Assembly: GCA_022496185.1 (NCBI GenBank)
Contig: WTXG01000013.1
Location: 310,001 to 374,000 of the forward strand
Length of the DNA: 64,000 bases
Direction of reading: 5' to 3'
Source of the DNA: Multifurca ochricompacta
Taxonomy: Eukaryota > Basidiomycota > Agaricomycetes > Russulales > Russulaceae
Under the pieces are notes generated by a model. That model saw only the letters and a program-made list of their open reading frames with translations. It was not told where the DNA came from and made no database searches. The position numbers and the translations under genes are program-made. This document shows, one piece after another, positions 37,194 through 47,858 of this stretch (positions are counted from its first letter, which is position 1; every line of letters begins with the position of its first letter).

Positions 37194-38129
37194 AGGAGCT
37201 GGAATCTGGAGACCTTGTACACCAGTCTCACTTTCCCACCATGCCACATGAGCACGTTCTCGACCTCGAGAGTGATGCAAGAGGTGTGTAGACTTGCATA
37301 AGCGAATCTACAACTCGTATGCAAAACTCACAAAGAGTTAGAGAAGTTGGATCTCTGGCTGGTGACATGTTCATTCAATTGTGAACAGCAGTGTGCTCAT
37401 TCAATTCATTCCATTTCATGATCGATGCCTTCACCATGGAGGGATGTTGACACAGGATGTGTCTGGAGATGCTTCAGGCATCTGAGGATCGCTTTAGCTG
37501 TAGATAAGATTAGATTAGGTTCCGGAGTTTCGGACTTTTTACAATATCTTTATTACATTTCTTTCTCACCTTACTCAGCTGATTAGTGATGTCCTTAGTA
37601 ATGCGCAGTAAGCACATGATATCTCTTTGGCCAATGGCCTTTATCCCTCTCTGTTTATTGTCCGGCACTTGTGGACTTATTCCCAGTGCGCACAGACCAT
37701 TTCCCCTGGCCCCCATGGGTATATAAGGGTGTCTGTTTCTCTCTTCCACTTCAGAGTTTCTTCAATCTCTGAAGTGTAAGTTCTACTATACTTTCTACCA
37801 TACCTTTGACTAACCGTCTCTTGTAGATACTTGTCTTTCTAGGTCAGTAGAATAGTAATACAGAGTTTCTTCAATCTCTGAAGTATACTTGTCTTTCTAG
37901 CCTAACCCGCTACTAACCACAGTTAGTATAACCAGCAGCATGATTGTTTGACAAAAACTTGTGGGTATTGATACTCACGGATCCAGGTGATCTGTGGGAA
38001 AATATTCATGTGGATCCGGGTATTGATTTTGGCACCCCAGGTACCCACACAGGTACTTGCAGAATACTCATGGGAATATTATTATATAAATTATTTTTTT
38101 ACTAGGCTCCTCAAGCTAGAACAGAAATG

Positions 38130-38220
38130 GCTGAAACATGGATTGAACCTAAGGCCTCCAGGAACAAGCTCAGTCCAGTGCTCTAACCACTAAGCCACCC
38201 AGCCTCACTAGTAAAGACAC
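38130..38220 (-). repeat. tRNA-like SINE head, copy 1
   Basis: On the minus strand it has an A-box-like TGGCTTAGTGG (complement of about 38188-38198) and B box GGTTCAATCC (complement of 38140-38149), about 40 bases apart, as in a Pol III promoter of a tRNA-derived SINE. It joins an AT-rich linker (ATATATTATATATAGGG) and the minisatellite at 38240-38600. It lacks a foldable full tRNA, so it is not a functional tRNA gene. Confidence 0.65.
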
Positions 38221-38239
38221 ACAATATATTATATATAGG

Positions 38240-38605
38240 GTTATGCAGAATTGATTTTATCACTTGTATCTAATTAATTGTGAATGCATTTTGATCTTAT
38301 CACTTGTATTATCTTAGATGTATATCTTAAGTATCTAATTAATTGTGAATGCATTTTTGATCTTATCACTTAGATGTATGTCCTAAGTATCTAATTAGTT
38401 GTGAATGCATTTTTGATCTTATCACTTAGATGTACATCCCAAGTATCTAATTAATTGTGAACACATTTTTGATCTTATCACTTGTATTAGATGTATATCC
38501 TAAGTATCTAATTAACTGTGATCACATTTTTGATCTTATCACTTAGATGTATATCCTAAGTATCTAATTAATTGTGAATGCATTTTTGATCTTATCAATT
38601 AGGCA
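38240..38605 (+). repeat. Minisatellite, unit about 57 bp, ATGCAT variant
   Basis: Six to seven imperfect units containing TTGATCTTATCACTTAGATG, TATCCTAAGTATCTAATTAA and TTGTGAATGCATT. The same repeat occurs at 51181-51835, where the ATGCAT hexamer is mostly ACGCGT. Confidence 0.85.
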
Positions 38606-39057
38606 TGATCCCAGCATCTCTGTACTGATGCATGCTGATGCATGCATTCTTAAGCCTACCTTCCTAGATAGGAAGGCAATGCATGGTCCAATTGGCATGC
38701 CCCACACTTCACATTTTTTCATGTTTTTTCACATTTCTATAGATATTGTAACTGATTCTTGTTTTATTTTGGATTGGATGCATGATCTGACTTGAAACTT
38801 TGTGGGAGTGTAGTAATATATATATTCTTTCTGTGTATGTGAGATGAAGAGCTCTGGCTGCCTCAAACCTTACAAGTAAACCTATGAGTATACCCACAAG
38901 TACTTGGATCCATGTGAGTATAGGACTCATGGCTCCAGGTGATCTGTGGGAACATACTTGTGCAGATCCAAGTATGGGATTATCTAATCTAAATACCCAC
39001 AAGTTTGGATCCAGGTAACTCATGAGTGCACTCATGCTAGGCCCTATGTCCAGGCCA

Positions 39058-39200
39058 CCAATTACATCAATACCATCATCCCCACTCCAGTCTCCTCAGA
39101 AACAGTCAGGAGAGTGCTCAGAAAAAACTCATTCAAGGCTGTGGTGAAGAAGAAAAAGCACTTGCTTAGTGCAAGGCATAGGCAGAAGAGGTTGGCCTTT
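39058..39200 (+). pseudogene. Tc1/mariner transposase fragment
   Basis: An open stretch reads TPVSSETVRRVLRKNSFKA then KKKHLLSARHRQKRLAF, the end of the helix-turn-helix region and linker typical of Tc1-like transposases. Both sides are cut, on the right by a gypsy LTR piece starting at 39201. No DDE residues are left. Confidence 0.6.
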
Positions 39201-39867
39201 TGTTACATCCAGTGTGGGACGTTCCACATGACTTGTGTGACAGCATTCATCAATAGGTAGATGTTACATCTGGTGCAGGACGTTCCACACACTTGTGTGA
39301 CAGCGTGTTGTCTGCAATCGATAAGAAACCAATAAGGCCTCTTGGAGTTCAGGTGGGAGGAGTCAAAGTCAGAGGGGCTGCTCCCTAAGACGATGTTAAG
39401 CGGATAAGTGCCCAAAGCACTGAGATGAACGAGTCAGAGATCAAAGGGGATGTCCAGAAGACAAGCACTGATGTATTCAATAAGTTGAGTCTGAAGTCTA
39501 CAGTGTAGCTACAGCAGACTTATATACGTAATTGAGTGGGTGTCTAAGAGATAAGAAACGTAGAGTCAGGTGGGCCCAAATATACGAAAGCGGATGGCGT
39601 AAAGCCTAGCTTCTGATAGGGAACTAAGTAAGTGTCCGGTCATAAGATAAGAAGATAAGTGACAATCATAGACAAACACAGCGTCAACAGAGATAAATAC
39701 AATCATGGGGAAGGGAGCAAGGCACGTGACGGGTCCCAGGATGGAGACGTGATCAGGAAGTGCAATGTAGGTGGTAAAGTGGGGTCTGTACTGGGGAGAG
39801 TGAAGAAAAGAGGGCTACTCGGCGGAGGTTGTAACATCACCCCCTCTTCTGGTTCTAGCAGACCCAG
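39201..39867 (-). mobile_element. Gypsy LTR (minus) with a second LTR scrap
   Basis: A short LTR end fragment (39201 to about 39250) is followed by a full-size LTR in minus orientation (39262-39836) and 24-31 bases of the polypurine tract and end of the third ORF of a minus-oriented element (39837-39867, complement of TGCTAGAACCAGAAGAGG). The rest of that element is missing because gypsy C begins at 39868 in the opposite orientation. Confidence 0.75.
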
Positions 39868-40455
39868 TGTTACAATCCCTGCTGAGCAACCCCGTTTTCT
39901 TCACTCTTCCCAACGACAACCCCTCTTTACCACCCACCCTACACTTCATGATTACATCCCATCCTGGGATCCATCATGTGCTCTCCTCCCATCCCTGTGA
40001 CCTCCGTTGTACTTGTTGACTCGTTGTTTGCCCATGCTTGACGCTTATCTTGTTATCTCTTATCCCTTTATCTTTATGACCGACACTTACTTAATACCCT
40101 ATCAGAAGCTAGGCTTTACGCCCTCCACTTTCATATATTTGGGCCCACCTGACCTCATTATCCTTATCTCGTAGATGCCCATTTACTTACGTATATAAGT
40201 CCACTGTATCTACCTTGTAGACCTCAGACTCGACTTATTGAATACATTGTGCCTGTCTTCTGGACATCCCCTTTGAATCCTTGACTCGTTTGTCTCAGTG
40301 CTTTGGCACTTTCCGCTCAACATTGTCTTAAGGGACAGCCCTTCTGACTTTGACTCACTCACCCGAACTCCAAGGAGCCTTATTGGTTCCTTACCTGAAT
40401 TCACAGACCGAACTGTCACACAAGTCATGTGGAACGTCCTGCACCAGACGTAACA
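39868..40455 (+). repeat. 5' LTR of gypsy C
   Basis: 588 bp with TATATAAG at about 40192-40199. It begins TGTTACAATCCC and ends GACGTAACA. Confidence 0.88.
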
Positions 40456-40468
40456 TCAAGTCGAGTCT

Positions 40469-41800
40469 CTCATTGTGGCTTCCAGCCGCAGTCAGACCCT
40501 ATTTCGAGAAGAACTTATTGAACGAAGAGACAAAAATAATCTTTCACAGCAAGTACTTGGCTCTGCCACCTGGAAAGATTTTGAGTCCAAGTTTGGATAC
40601 TACATCTATCACAATGGAAGATACCAACCAGTAGAATACGACAACGAGAAAAGAGTTTGGTATTGTATCCGATACTCAGATAGCCAACACTCTTGGGTTA
40701 CTACAGGACCCACCCCACCTGAATTTGGATTAGGACCATGGAGAGAAAATCCCCCGCCATTGTCACGGACTCTGAACCAGAAGAGTACGTAGAAGAACTA
40801 GTGAAGAAGCACTGGTATTAGCGTCGACTATCACCCCAGTTGCACCCAGAGTTGCCATGTCCAGAGCCCCTGCTTTGACAACTCCCCAGATTTCCATACA
40901 GTCCACCAACACCATCACCCCATTTTATCAAGGAATGTCTACTATCACCGCCAGCTCCCAGACCCGGCTCCCCCTCCCCACCACCCCAGCTATGTTGCCA
41001 TCAAACATTCCCCCACCATTGGGACGTCTGTCAGGTGTATTGCCACAGACATTCACAGGAGACTGATCACAGAGCAAGAAGTTTATGTTGGAGTTTACAA
41101 CTTTCAAAAACTTCAACCACGATGTCCCCCAGATCATCAACCCCTTCCAGCACACCAACCTCTTCTTATCATTAATTCAAGGAGAGGCCATGGATGATTG
41201 GACAATGGAACAGCTGGAATGGCTGAATGAGCAAATTGAAAGTGGACATCGTACCACTAGTGAAGGCCTTTGGGAAACCATTGCCCAGAGGTTTAAGGAT
41301 GCATTCACCGATGGGCAGGCCAAGCAGAAGGCTGCTTGAGAGTTAAAAGCTCTGAAGATGGAAAAGGAGAACTGGACGCCTATGTAGCAAAGTTCAGAAG
41401 TCTGGCTAACAGGGCTGGTTACGATACAGACGAAGAGGCGACACTGGACCTCTTTTCCCAAGGGTTACCCAACCCACTGGTAAAGAACATCATCCAGTTC
41501 CACCACCCCAATGATTGGGATACATGGGTTGATGCTGCCGATGACAGCAGCAAGATTATCTTGACTTCCAGACACATTTTGGAGTCGATACAAGAAAGGG
41601 AAAGACCCGCAACCAATGGAAGGCCGCCTTTGGGTCAAACCAACGCACACCAGCCAGAGGGATCCGAACGCCATGGATACTTCTGCTGACAGAACCAGAG
41701 CACAGGGTTGCACTTACCGAAGATGAAAGGCAGATATTGATGAAAGAAGGAAGGTGCTTTCGCTGCAAAGCGCAAGGGCACATGTCAAGGAATGCCCGAA
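40469..41800 (+). pseudogene. gag of gypsy C (broken)
   Basis: It has the same layout as in copy A: an ATG-less N-terminal ORF to 40792, a capsid part (41085-41690) broken by a TGA at about 41337 and a frame break near 41365, and a CCHC knuckle in another frame (about 41757-41795, CFRCKAQGHM...C). Protein identity to copy A is high although silent positions differ. Confidence 0.72.
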
Positions 41801-42089
41801 AAAGGGGGCACAAGCGGCAGAAGCAACTGTTACAACAATCCATAACAACCCACCAACCATTGACAAAAAGACGCCGACAAAAGAAGAAAAGGTGCAAGAA
41901 ATATGGGCAAACATGATGAAAGAAAGTGAGGAAGTGCAAGCCATTCTGGTAGAAAAGGCATTCGCAAAAAAGGATTTTTGATTGGCTCAAACCCATCAGC
42001 CTGGGCACAAGCATTACATGTAACCTCTGTGTATACTAGTCGCTTCAAATCCCTGAAAATACCAGTACATTTCGAGACTACACAGAAGA

Positions 42090-43660
42090 CGGCCGACCGT
42101 GACATCCTGGTTGACTCAGGAGCCACTGATAACTTCATCAGCCCACGAATGGCAAGAACCATGGGATTAGGGATGCTGGCACTCCCCCAGGAAAAGAATA
42201 TCTGGAATATTGACAGAACTGCCAACAGAGCAGGGAAGATTACACACTACATGGACCTTAACGTCCAAGTAGGGGAAAGGATGAAAGTCATATGCTTTCT
42301 AGTCACCAATCTAGGTGAAGAAGATGTAGTTCTGGGATATCCCTGGCTTGCTGCATTCGAACCCAAGATCAACTGGAGTGATGCAACCATGAACAAGGAC
42401 TCCTACCCTGTTCTTATCACATTGATGGGGTATGACTATGCAGCTTGACACTCGGTGGCACGAAGGATAGAGGATGAGGATCTGGGTTACTGCTTCGTCA
42501 CCAAAGCATTGGAACTTGCACAGAAGACAGTGGAGGGGCAGAAAGAGAAGACTTTTGAGGAGGTAGTGCTGAAGGAGTACCACCGGCACTGGAAGGTATT
42601 CTTGGAGGAGGAATTGCAACGCTTCCCCCCTGCACGGCCATGGGACCATGCCATTGATTTCACACCCAACACCCCGTCAGCAATCGACTGTAAAATCTAC
42701 CCATTATCACAGGCAGAACAAATAGTGCTCACGACATTCCTTGAGGAACATCTTGCAAAAGGGTACATTGTCCATCAAAGTCACCATATGCGTCACCATT
42801 CTTCTTCATCAAAAAGAAAGACAGCAAACTTCAACCTGTCCAGGATTACTGGCGGATAAATGCCCACATGGTGAAGAACACCTACCCATTGCCACTTATA
42901 TCAGAGCTCATTGATACCATGCAGGACAAGTCCTTGTTCTCTAAGATGGATGTCTGCTGGGGCTACAACAATATTTGAATCAGAGAAGGAGACCAATGTA
43001 AAGTGGCATTTAAAACCAACCAGGGGCTCTTCGAGCCAAACGTCATGTTCTTCAGTCTTACCAACTCGCCTGCCACTTTTCAGTCTATGATGAACCACAT
43101 TTTCCGCGACCTCATTCTTACAGGCGAAGTAGTGGTGTACATGGATGACATACTAGTGGCTACCACAGACAACTTGACCCATCATCAAGAGTGAGTACAC
43201 CAGGTACTAGACATCCTGCGCGAGCATGACTTGTACCTCAAGCCAGCCAAATGCTTGTTTGAACAACAAAGTGTCGAATACCTGGGAGTTATTCTAGAGG
43301 GAGGACATGTGGGATGGACCCAGTTAAAGTACAAGGAATCAGGGAGTGGCCCACACCTACGTGTGTCAAAGACGTGTGATCCTTCATTGGATTTTGTAAC
43401 TTCTATCGACGATTCGTCCGAGGGTTCTCCGGAATCGCCCAACCACTGAATGGATTATTGAAAAAGGATGTGCCTTGGCACTGGGCAGATGAACAGCAGC
43501 GGGCCTTTGAACAGATCTGAGATATCATTGGCTCAGAACCAGTCCTCCTACAGCTGGATCTGGAAAAGCCCTTTGAACTCGAAGTTGACGCATCCCGCTT
43601 TGCCAATGGCCCATACTAAATCAGAGGGATGAAACGGGACTACTTCACCCAGTTGCTTTC
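42090..43660 (+). pseudogene. pol of gypsy C, protease and RT part (broken)
   Basis: Protease DSGATDNFISPRM (42113-42150) is intact in frame to a TGA at 42446-42448, where copy A has CGA. RT is broken by TGA at 42976-42978 (copy A has CGG) and by another TGA near 43193 that copy A shares. YMDD is present at about 43139-43150. A further TGA at 43518-43520 stands where copy A has CGG. Confidence 0.82.
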
Positions 43661-43663
43661 TAC

Positions 43664-45451
43664 TTGGAGACATTTTCATCAGCAGAACAAAATTATGATA
43701 TCTGGGATAGAGAATTGCTTGCCATCGTAAAAGCATTACTACATTGGCAACCCTACCTAGCAGGAACACCTCACAAGACCATCATTCATACTGATCATTC
43801 CAACCTACTCTATTGGAAAGAACCCCACAAAATTAGCCGACAGGTCGCTCGCGAAGTTTTGGAGCTGGAAGAGTACAACTTCATACTGAAACATATTGCA
43901 GGAAGTCACAATGCATGCGCAGACGCCCTGTCACAACGACCTGATTTGAGCAGTGGAGAAGAAGACAATAATAATATCACAGTACTCCCAGAAGAGGTTT
44001 TTGCAAAGCAAGCAGTCATCAGTCTTCATGACATGGACCTGTGGGCTCAGGTATCACAGAATATGAATCAGCAGTTATGCCAATCCTGGGTAGAGGCCCA
44101 CAACCTGAAACAAGTTGACGGCTTGTGGTGGAAGGACGGGGATCGTCTCGTTGTCACCGATGGCAACAACATTAAGAGGGGGGTGATCCATTTTCACCAT
44201 GACCTCCCTTCTGCTGGACACCCTGGCATTACTAATACGTACACCCTGGCCAAACGAGACTACTGGTGGCCGAATATGAAGAAGGATGTGGAAGATTATG
44301 TGAAAGGATGTGCAGAGTGCCAAGCCAATAAAGTAAACACGCACCCACACCCACCAGCACCATTCCCAATCGCACCCACAGCCTCACAACCATTCCAAAC
44401 CATTGCCATGGACTTCATTGTTAAACTCCCCATTTCCAGAGGCTTCGACTCCATTTTGACCATCACCGACCATGACTGTTCAAAAGCAGCATTATTCATA
44501 CCATGCAATGAATCCATCACAGCAGAAGGAGTGGCCAAACTCTACCTAGATCACGTCTACAGACATTACGGCCTCCCCAAGAAGATCATTTCAGACCGCG
44601 ACCCACGCTTCACCTCTGCATTCGCCAAGGCACTCTGCAAGGTTTTGGATATAACTCAGAACATCTCGACGGCCTACCACCCACAGACAGATGGACAATC
44701 AGAGAGGACAAACCAGTGGCTTGAGCAATATCTTCAATTCTGGTGCAACGGACAACAAGATGATTGGGCTGACTGGCTCACAACAGCTGAGTTTGCACAT
44801 AACTCCTGGCCCAATGGCACCACCAAGACCTCCCCATTTTCACTTATCATGGGGTGGACGCCTCGAACCACCTGGGCCAAGAAACCTGTAAACGTCCCAT
44901 CAGCCACGCAGCGTATCAGCCAATGGGAAGAGATCTGGAAATCGGCCAATGAGAACCTGTTAAAGGCACAAAAGGTCCTGTCAGAGAAACCTTCGAAATT
45001 CATGCCTTATCAGACCAATGATCTTGTCTGGCTGGAAGGGAAGAACATCCATACGTCACATCCAACCGCCAAGCTAGCACCCCGATGTCATGGACCATTT
45101 GAGATAACGAGGAAGCTGTCAGATGTGTCGTACGAACTCAAGCTCCCACCCACATGGAGGATCCATCCAGTCTTCCATGCCAGACTTCTGATGCCTTACA
45201 AAGAAACGATTCTCCATGGGGAAAACTTCCCAAGACCTCCCCCTGACCTTATCAATGGAGAAGTGGAGTGGGAAATGGAGCAAATTCTAGACTCACTACG
45301 TAAAGGCCAAGGGCACAAGCTGCATTACCTCGTTAAGTGGAAAGGATTCCCAGACTCTGACAACTCATGGGAGCCAGCCAGGAATATCTGTGCCCCGGAT
45401 CTTATCTCGGAGTTCCATGCCCAACACCCAGAAGTGCCCAAGGATGGTTAA
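43664..45451 (+). CDS. pol of gypsy C: RNase H, integrase, chromodomain (intact 595-codon ORF)
   Basis: A long open frame. RNase H end (IHTDHSNLLYWKEPHKI, ADALSQRPD), integrase zinc finger (HHDLPSAGHPG...CAECQANK), catalytic core with MDFIVKLP, SDRDPRF and QSERTNQWLE, GPY-like region (HGPFEITRKLSDVSYEL), and chromodomain (LHYLVKWKGFPDSDNSWEP, last 60 residues). It inserts element DNA; the chromodomain reads chromatin marks in related elements. The first codons belong to an RT/RNase H frame that is broken upstream, so the listed start is not a natural start. Confidence 0.88.
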   Translation: METFSSAEQNYDIWDRELLAIVKALLHWQPYLAGTPHKTIIHTDHSNLLYWKEPHKISRQVAREVLELEEYNFILKHIAGSHNACADALSQRPDLSSGEEDNNNITVLPEEVFAKQAVISLHDMDLWAQVSQNMNQQLCQSWVEAHNLKQVDGLWWKDGDRLVVTDGNNIKRGVIHFHHDLPSAGHPGITNTYTLAKRDYWWPNMKKDVEDYVKGCAECQANKVNTHPHPPAPFPIAPTASQPFQTIAMDFIVKLPISRGFDSILTITDHDCSKAALFIPCNESITAEGVAKLYLDHVYRHYGLPKKIISDRDPRFTSAFAKALCKVLDITQNISTAYHPQTDGQSERTNQWLEQYLQFWCNGQQDDWADWLTTAEFAHNSWPNGTTKTSPFSLIMGWTPRTTWAKKPVNVPSATQRISQWEEIWKSANENLLKAQKVLSEKPSKFMPYQTNDLVWLEGKNIHTSHPTAKLAPRCHGPFEITRKLSDVSYELKLPPTWRIHPVFHARLLMPYKETILHGENFPRPPPDLINGEVEWEMEQILDSLRKGQGHKLHYLVKWKGFPDSDNSWEPARNICAPDLISEFHAQHPEVPKDG

Positions 45452-45528
45452 AAAGAACGCCCCCAAACCCTGATTGAATTCCCCAGTACATGCTCCCACA
45501 GCAAAGTCCTACAACCACAGAATCCACT

Positions 45529-47231
45529 ATGTCTTTCATCGCTGCCAACGCTGCCATCGACGCCTTCACCGCCACCACCATAGTTGTTGAGAACTTCCCT
45601 TCTGCTCATCCCTCTACACACCCCTCCTCACCAATTGACTACAAGGCTGCTGAAACTCAGGTCAAGAACCAATCACCAAACCCGAACAATGACTTTGAAC
45701 ACAGCGAGGAGCCACACCTGAATGACTTGCTAGGTATGGAATTGGATGACGAAGTGCCGGAGTTCCCCTTCTTTGCCAACAACCCCAACTCGTCGATGTA
45801 TTTCCCCCTCAAAATCACCATGGCTGACGGGATGACCGCCATTGCCAAGTACATCTTCTACACCAATGGAGGAATGGATGTCACAGGATGTATGAAGAAA
45901 GATGGCCCTGTCTATGGGGCACCGGTTTATTTAGAGGAAAGGTACACAGGCCGTCTCCACCACACGATGACTGATGAACAACTCGGACACCTGGCTGCCA
46001 AGGACTCCCGAGCATTCGCTATTGACGAGGTGCTCAATGACATGCAACTTCCGCGTCTCAAAGCGGAAGTAATGAGACTGCAAAAGAATTTGACATTGCA
46101 TACGACACTCAACAGGCAGTACAAAGAGCATGCGAAGATGATGGCGCGGTTAACCAATGGGATGTTCCAGGTGGAGCAGGAGTTGGTGGAGATTTGGAAA
46201 AGGTTAGAAGTGGGGGATGCATACCAAACTATTGCCAAACGATGCTGCGCATGCACAAGAATCCACGCAGCGAGACTTGCTGGCGATGTGACAGTAAGTA
46301 CCACATTAGCTGGAACTGTCCCCTCAACTGCAAGTGGTGCCGGCACTGTCGTAGCAACCTCCACTGGAGCCGGTTCTGCATTTTCCGTCATGTAGGAGTT
46401 GCCCCCACTATCATCAATCCATCTGGGTGGTGTGGCAAGTGCCTCCACCATAACTCTGGACACCGTGAACTGGACTGCCCAGTCCATGATCTGTGTCACT
46501 CATGTGGTCAGCACGGACCATATGGGTTCCTCCATGCCCACCAATGTCTGCAGGATTGTTACGTCCGGTGCGGGACATTCCACACGACTTGTGTGACAGC
46601 TCGGTCTACGGATTCAGGTAGGAAGCCAATAGGACTTCCTGGAGTTCGGGTGAGGTGAGTCAAAGTCTAAAGGGCTGCCCCTCGAGACAATGTTAAGTGG
46701 AAAGTGCCAAAAGCACTGAGACAAACAAGTCAGAGTTTCAAAGGGGATGTCCGGAAGACAAGCACCAATGTATTCAATAAGTCGAGTCTGAGCTCTACAG
46801 TGTAAACTATAGCCGACTTATATACGTAAGGAGGTGGGTGTTTATCAATAAGAATCACGGAGTCAAGTGGGCCCAAATATCTGGAAGCAGAGGGCGTAAA
46901 GCCTAGCTTCTACTGATAGGGAATTAAGTAAATGTCCGGTCGTATGATAAGGAGATAAGCGATAAGCATAGATGATAATGAACAAACAAGGGTAAACGAA
47001 AGAGATCACGTGGAGGGGTGAAGAGCATGTGATGGATCCCATGATGGAGACGTGATCTGATAATGAAGAGTGGGTGGCAGGGAAGGGTCGTCATTGGGTA
47101 GAGAAAAGTAGACAGGAAGAGACGGGGTTTGTAACAAGGATGACGACAAGGAGAACTACACACTGGATGATTGTAATGTAGCGGATGACTATCTGGATTT
47201 GGTGCAGGACGATGACGGTATGAGTTGTTTC
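45529..47231 (+). pseudogene. Third ORF of gypsy C (zinc-knuckle protein), split by a solo LTR
   Basis: Starts ATG 45529, 78 bases after pol ends. Order: a Ser/Ala-rich N-terminus, an acidic stretch, a conserved domain (MYFPLKITMADG, YTNGGMDVTGCMKKDGPVYG), a coiled coil (LKAEVMRLQKNLTLHTTLN...), then, after a one-base shift near 46250, zinc knuckles CWRCDSKYHISWNC and CRHCRSNLHWSRFC (both CX2CX4HX4C), a third CX2CX6HX4C (CGKCLHHNSGHRELDC) and a further Cys/His cluster. A solo LTR enters at 46557, and the acidic tail (VADDYLDLVQDDDG) resumes at 47137. The position is that of env in retroviruses, but there is no signal peptide or membrane segment. Confidence 0.78.
46557..47136 (-). mobile_element. 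Solo gypsy LTR inside the third ORF of gypsy C
   Basis: 580 bp, minus orientation, TGTTACG to GTAACA, flanked by a perfect aggat duplication (46552-46556 and 47137-47141). Confidence 0.92.
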
Positions 47232-47265
47232 TAGCCGGGTCTGCTAGAACCAGAAGAGGGGGTGA

Positions 47266-47858
47266 TGTTACAATCCCTGCCAAGCAACCCCGTTTTCTTC
47301 ACTCTTCCCAACGACAACCCCTCTTTACCACCCACCCTACACTTCATGATTACATCCCCATCCTGGGATCCATCACGTGCTCTCCTCCTATCCCCATGAC
47401 CTCCATTGTACTTGTTGACTCATTGTTTGCCCATGCTTGACGCTTATCTTGTTATCTCTTATCCCTTTATCTTTATGACCGGACACTTACTTAATACCCT
47501 ATCAGAAGCTAGGCTTTATGCCCTCTGCTTTCGTATATTTGGGCCCACCTGACCTCATTATCCTTATCTCATAGATGCCCATTTACTTATGTATATAAGT
47601 CCACTGTATCTACCTTGTAGACCTCAGACTCGACTTATTGAATACATTGGTGCCTGTCTTCCGGACATCCCCTTTGAATCCTTGACTCGTTTGTCTCAGT
47701 GCTTTTGGCACTTTCCGCTCAACATTGTCTTAAGGGACAGCCCTTCTGACTTTGACTCACTCCACCCGAACTCCAAGGAGCCTTATTGGTTCCTTACCTG
47801 AATTCACAGACCGAACTGTCACACAAGTCGTGTGGAACGTCCCGCACCAGACATAACA
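47266..47858 (+). repeat. 3' LTR of gypsy C
   Basis: 593 bp, preceded by the GAAGAGGGGGTGA polypurine tract. It ends ACATAACA. The next 190 bases to 48051 show nothing recognisable. Confidence 0.88.

Larger units (their letters stand above)
30910..37953 (+). mobile_element. Ty1/copia element B with a nested solo LTR
   Basis: Two 509-bp LTRs (30910-31418 and 37445-37953) begin TGTTGACA and end TTTGACA. Each has TATATAAGGG as promoter. No 5-bp target duplication is visible (AAGCC at left, AAAAC at right), so the flanks may derive from recombination. Between them are a primer site, a leader of about 0.9 kb, and gag-pol interrupted by a solo LTR at 33541-34042. Confidence 0.9.
37954..39046. mobile_element. 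Non-autonomous DNA element with GGATCC-type subterminal repeats (truncated)
   Basis: Both ends carry many copies, in both orientations, of short motifs such as ACTTGTGGGTA, TTGGATCC and CCAGGTGATCTGTGGGA (for example 37990-38010 and 38935-38955). The right end reads CACTCATGCTA, i.e. TAGCATGAGTG on the other strand, resembling an hAT terminus. The left terminus is missing where copia B ends. It carries a tRNA-like head and minisatellite. No transposase is encoded. Confidence 0.5.
39868..47858 (+). mobile_element. Ty3/gypsy chromovirus element C
   Basis: LTRs at 39868-40455 and 47266-47858 (588 and 593 bp). Self-priming site at 40458-40468 matches the predicted RNA start 40226-40236, as in copy A. 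No target duplication (left cccag, right ggaat), so the flanks seem recombined. It contains gag, pol and the third ORF, plus a solo LTR at 46557-47136. It is clearly diverged from copy A in nucleotides but collinear. Confidence 0.9.

Noticed and set aside
38130..38220. Functional tRNA gene
   Set aside because: A and B boxes are present, but acceptor and anticodon arms do not pair convincingly. Three related copies with the same linker fit a SINE head better.
45529..46395. Conserved -1 frameshift between coiled coil and zinc knuckles in the third ORF of gypsy C and D
   Set aside because: The two copies shift at different places: D loses one G in a G run near 62018, before the GDAYQT motif, while C stays in frame through that motif and shifts about 30 bases later. 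These are independent errors or mutations, not programmed frameshifting.
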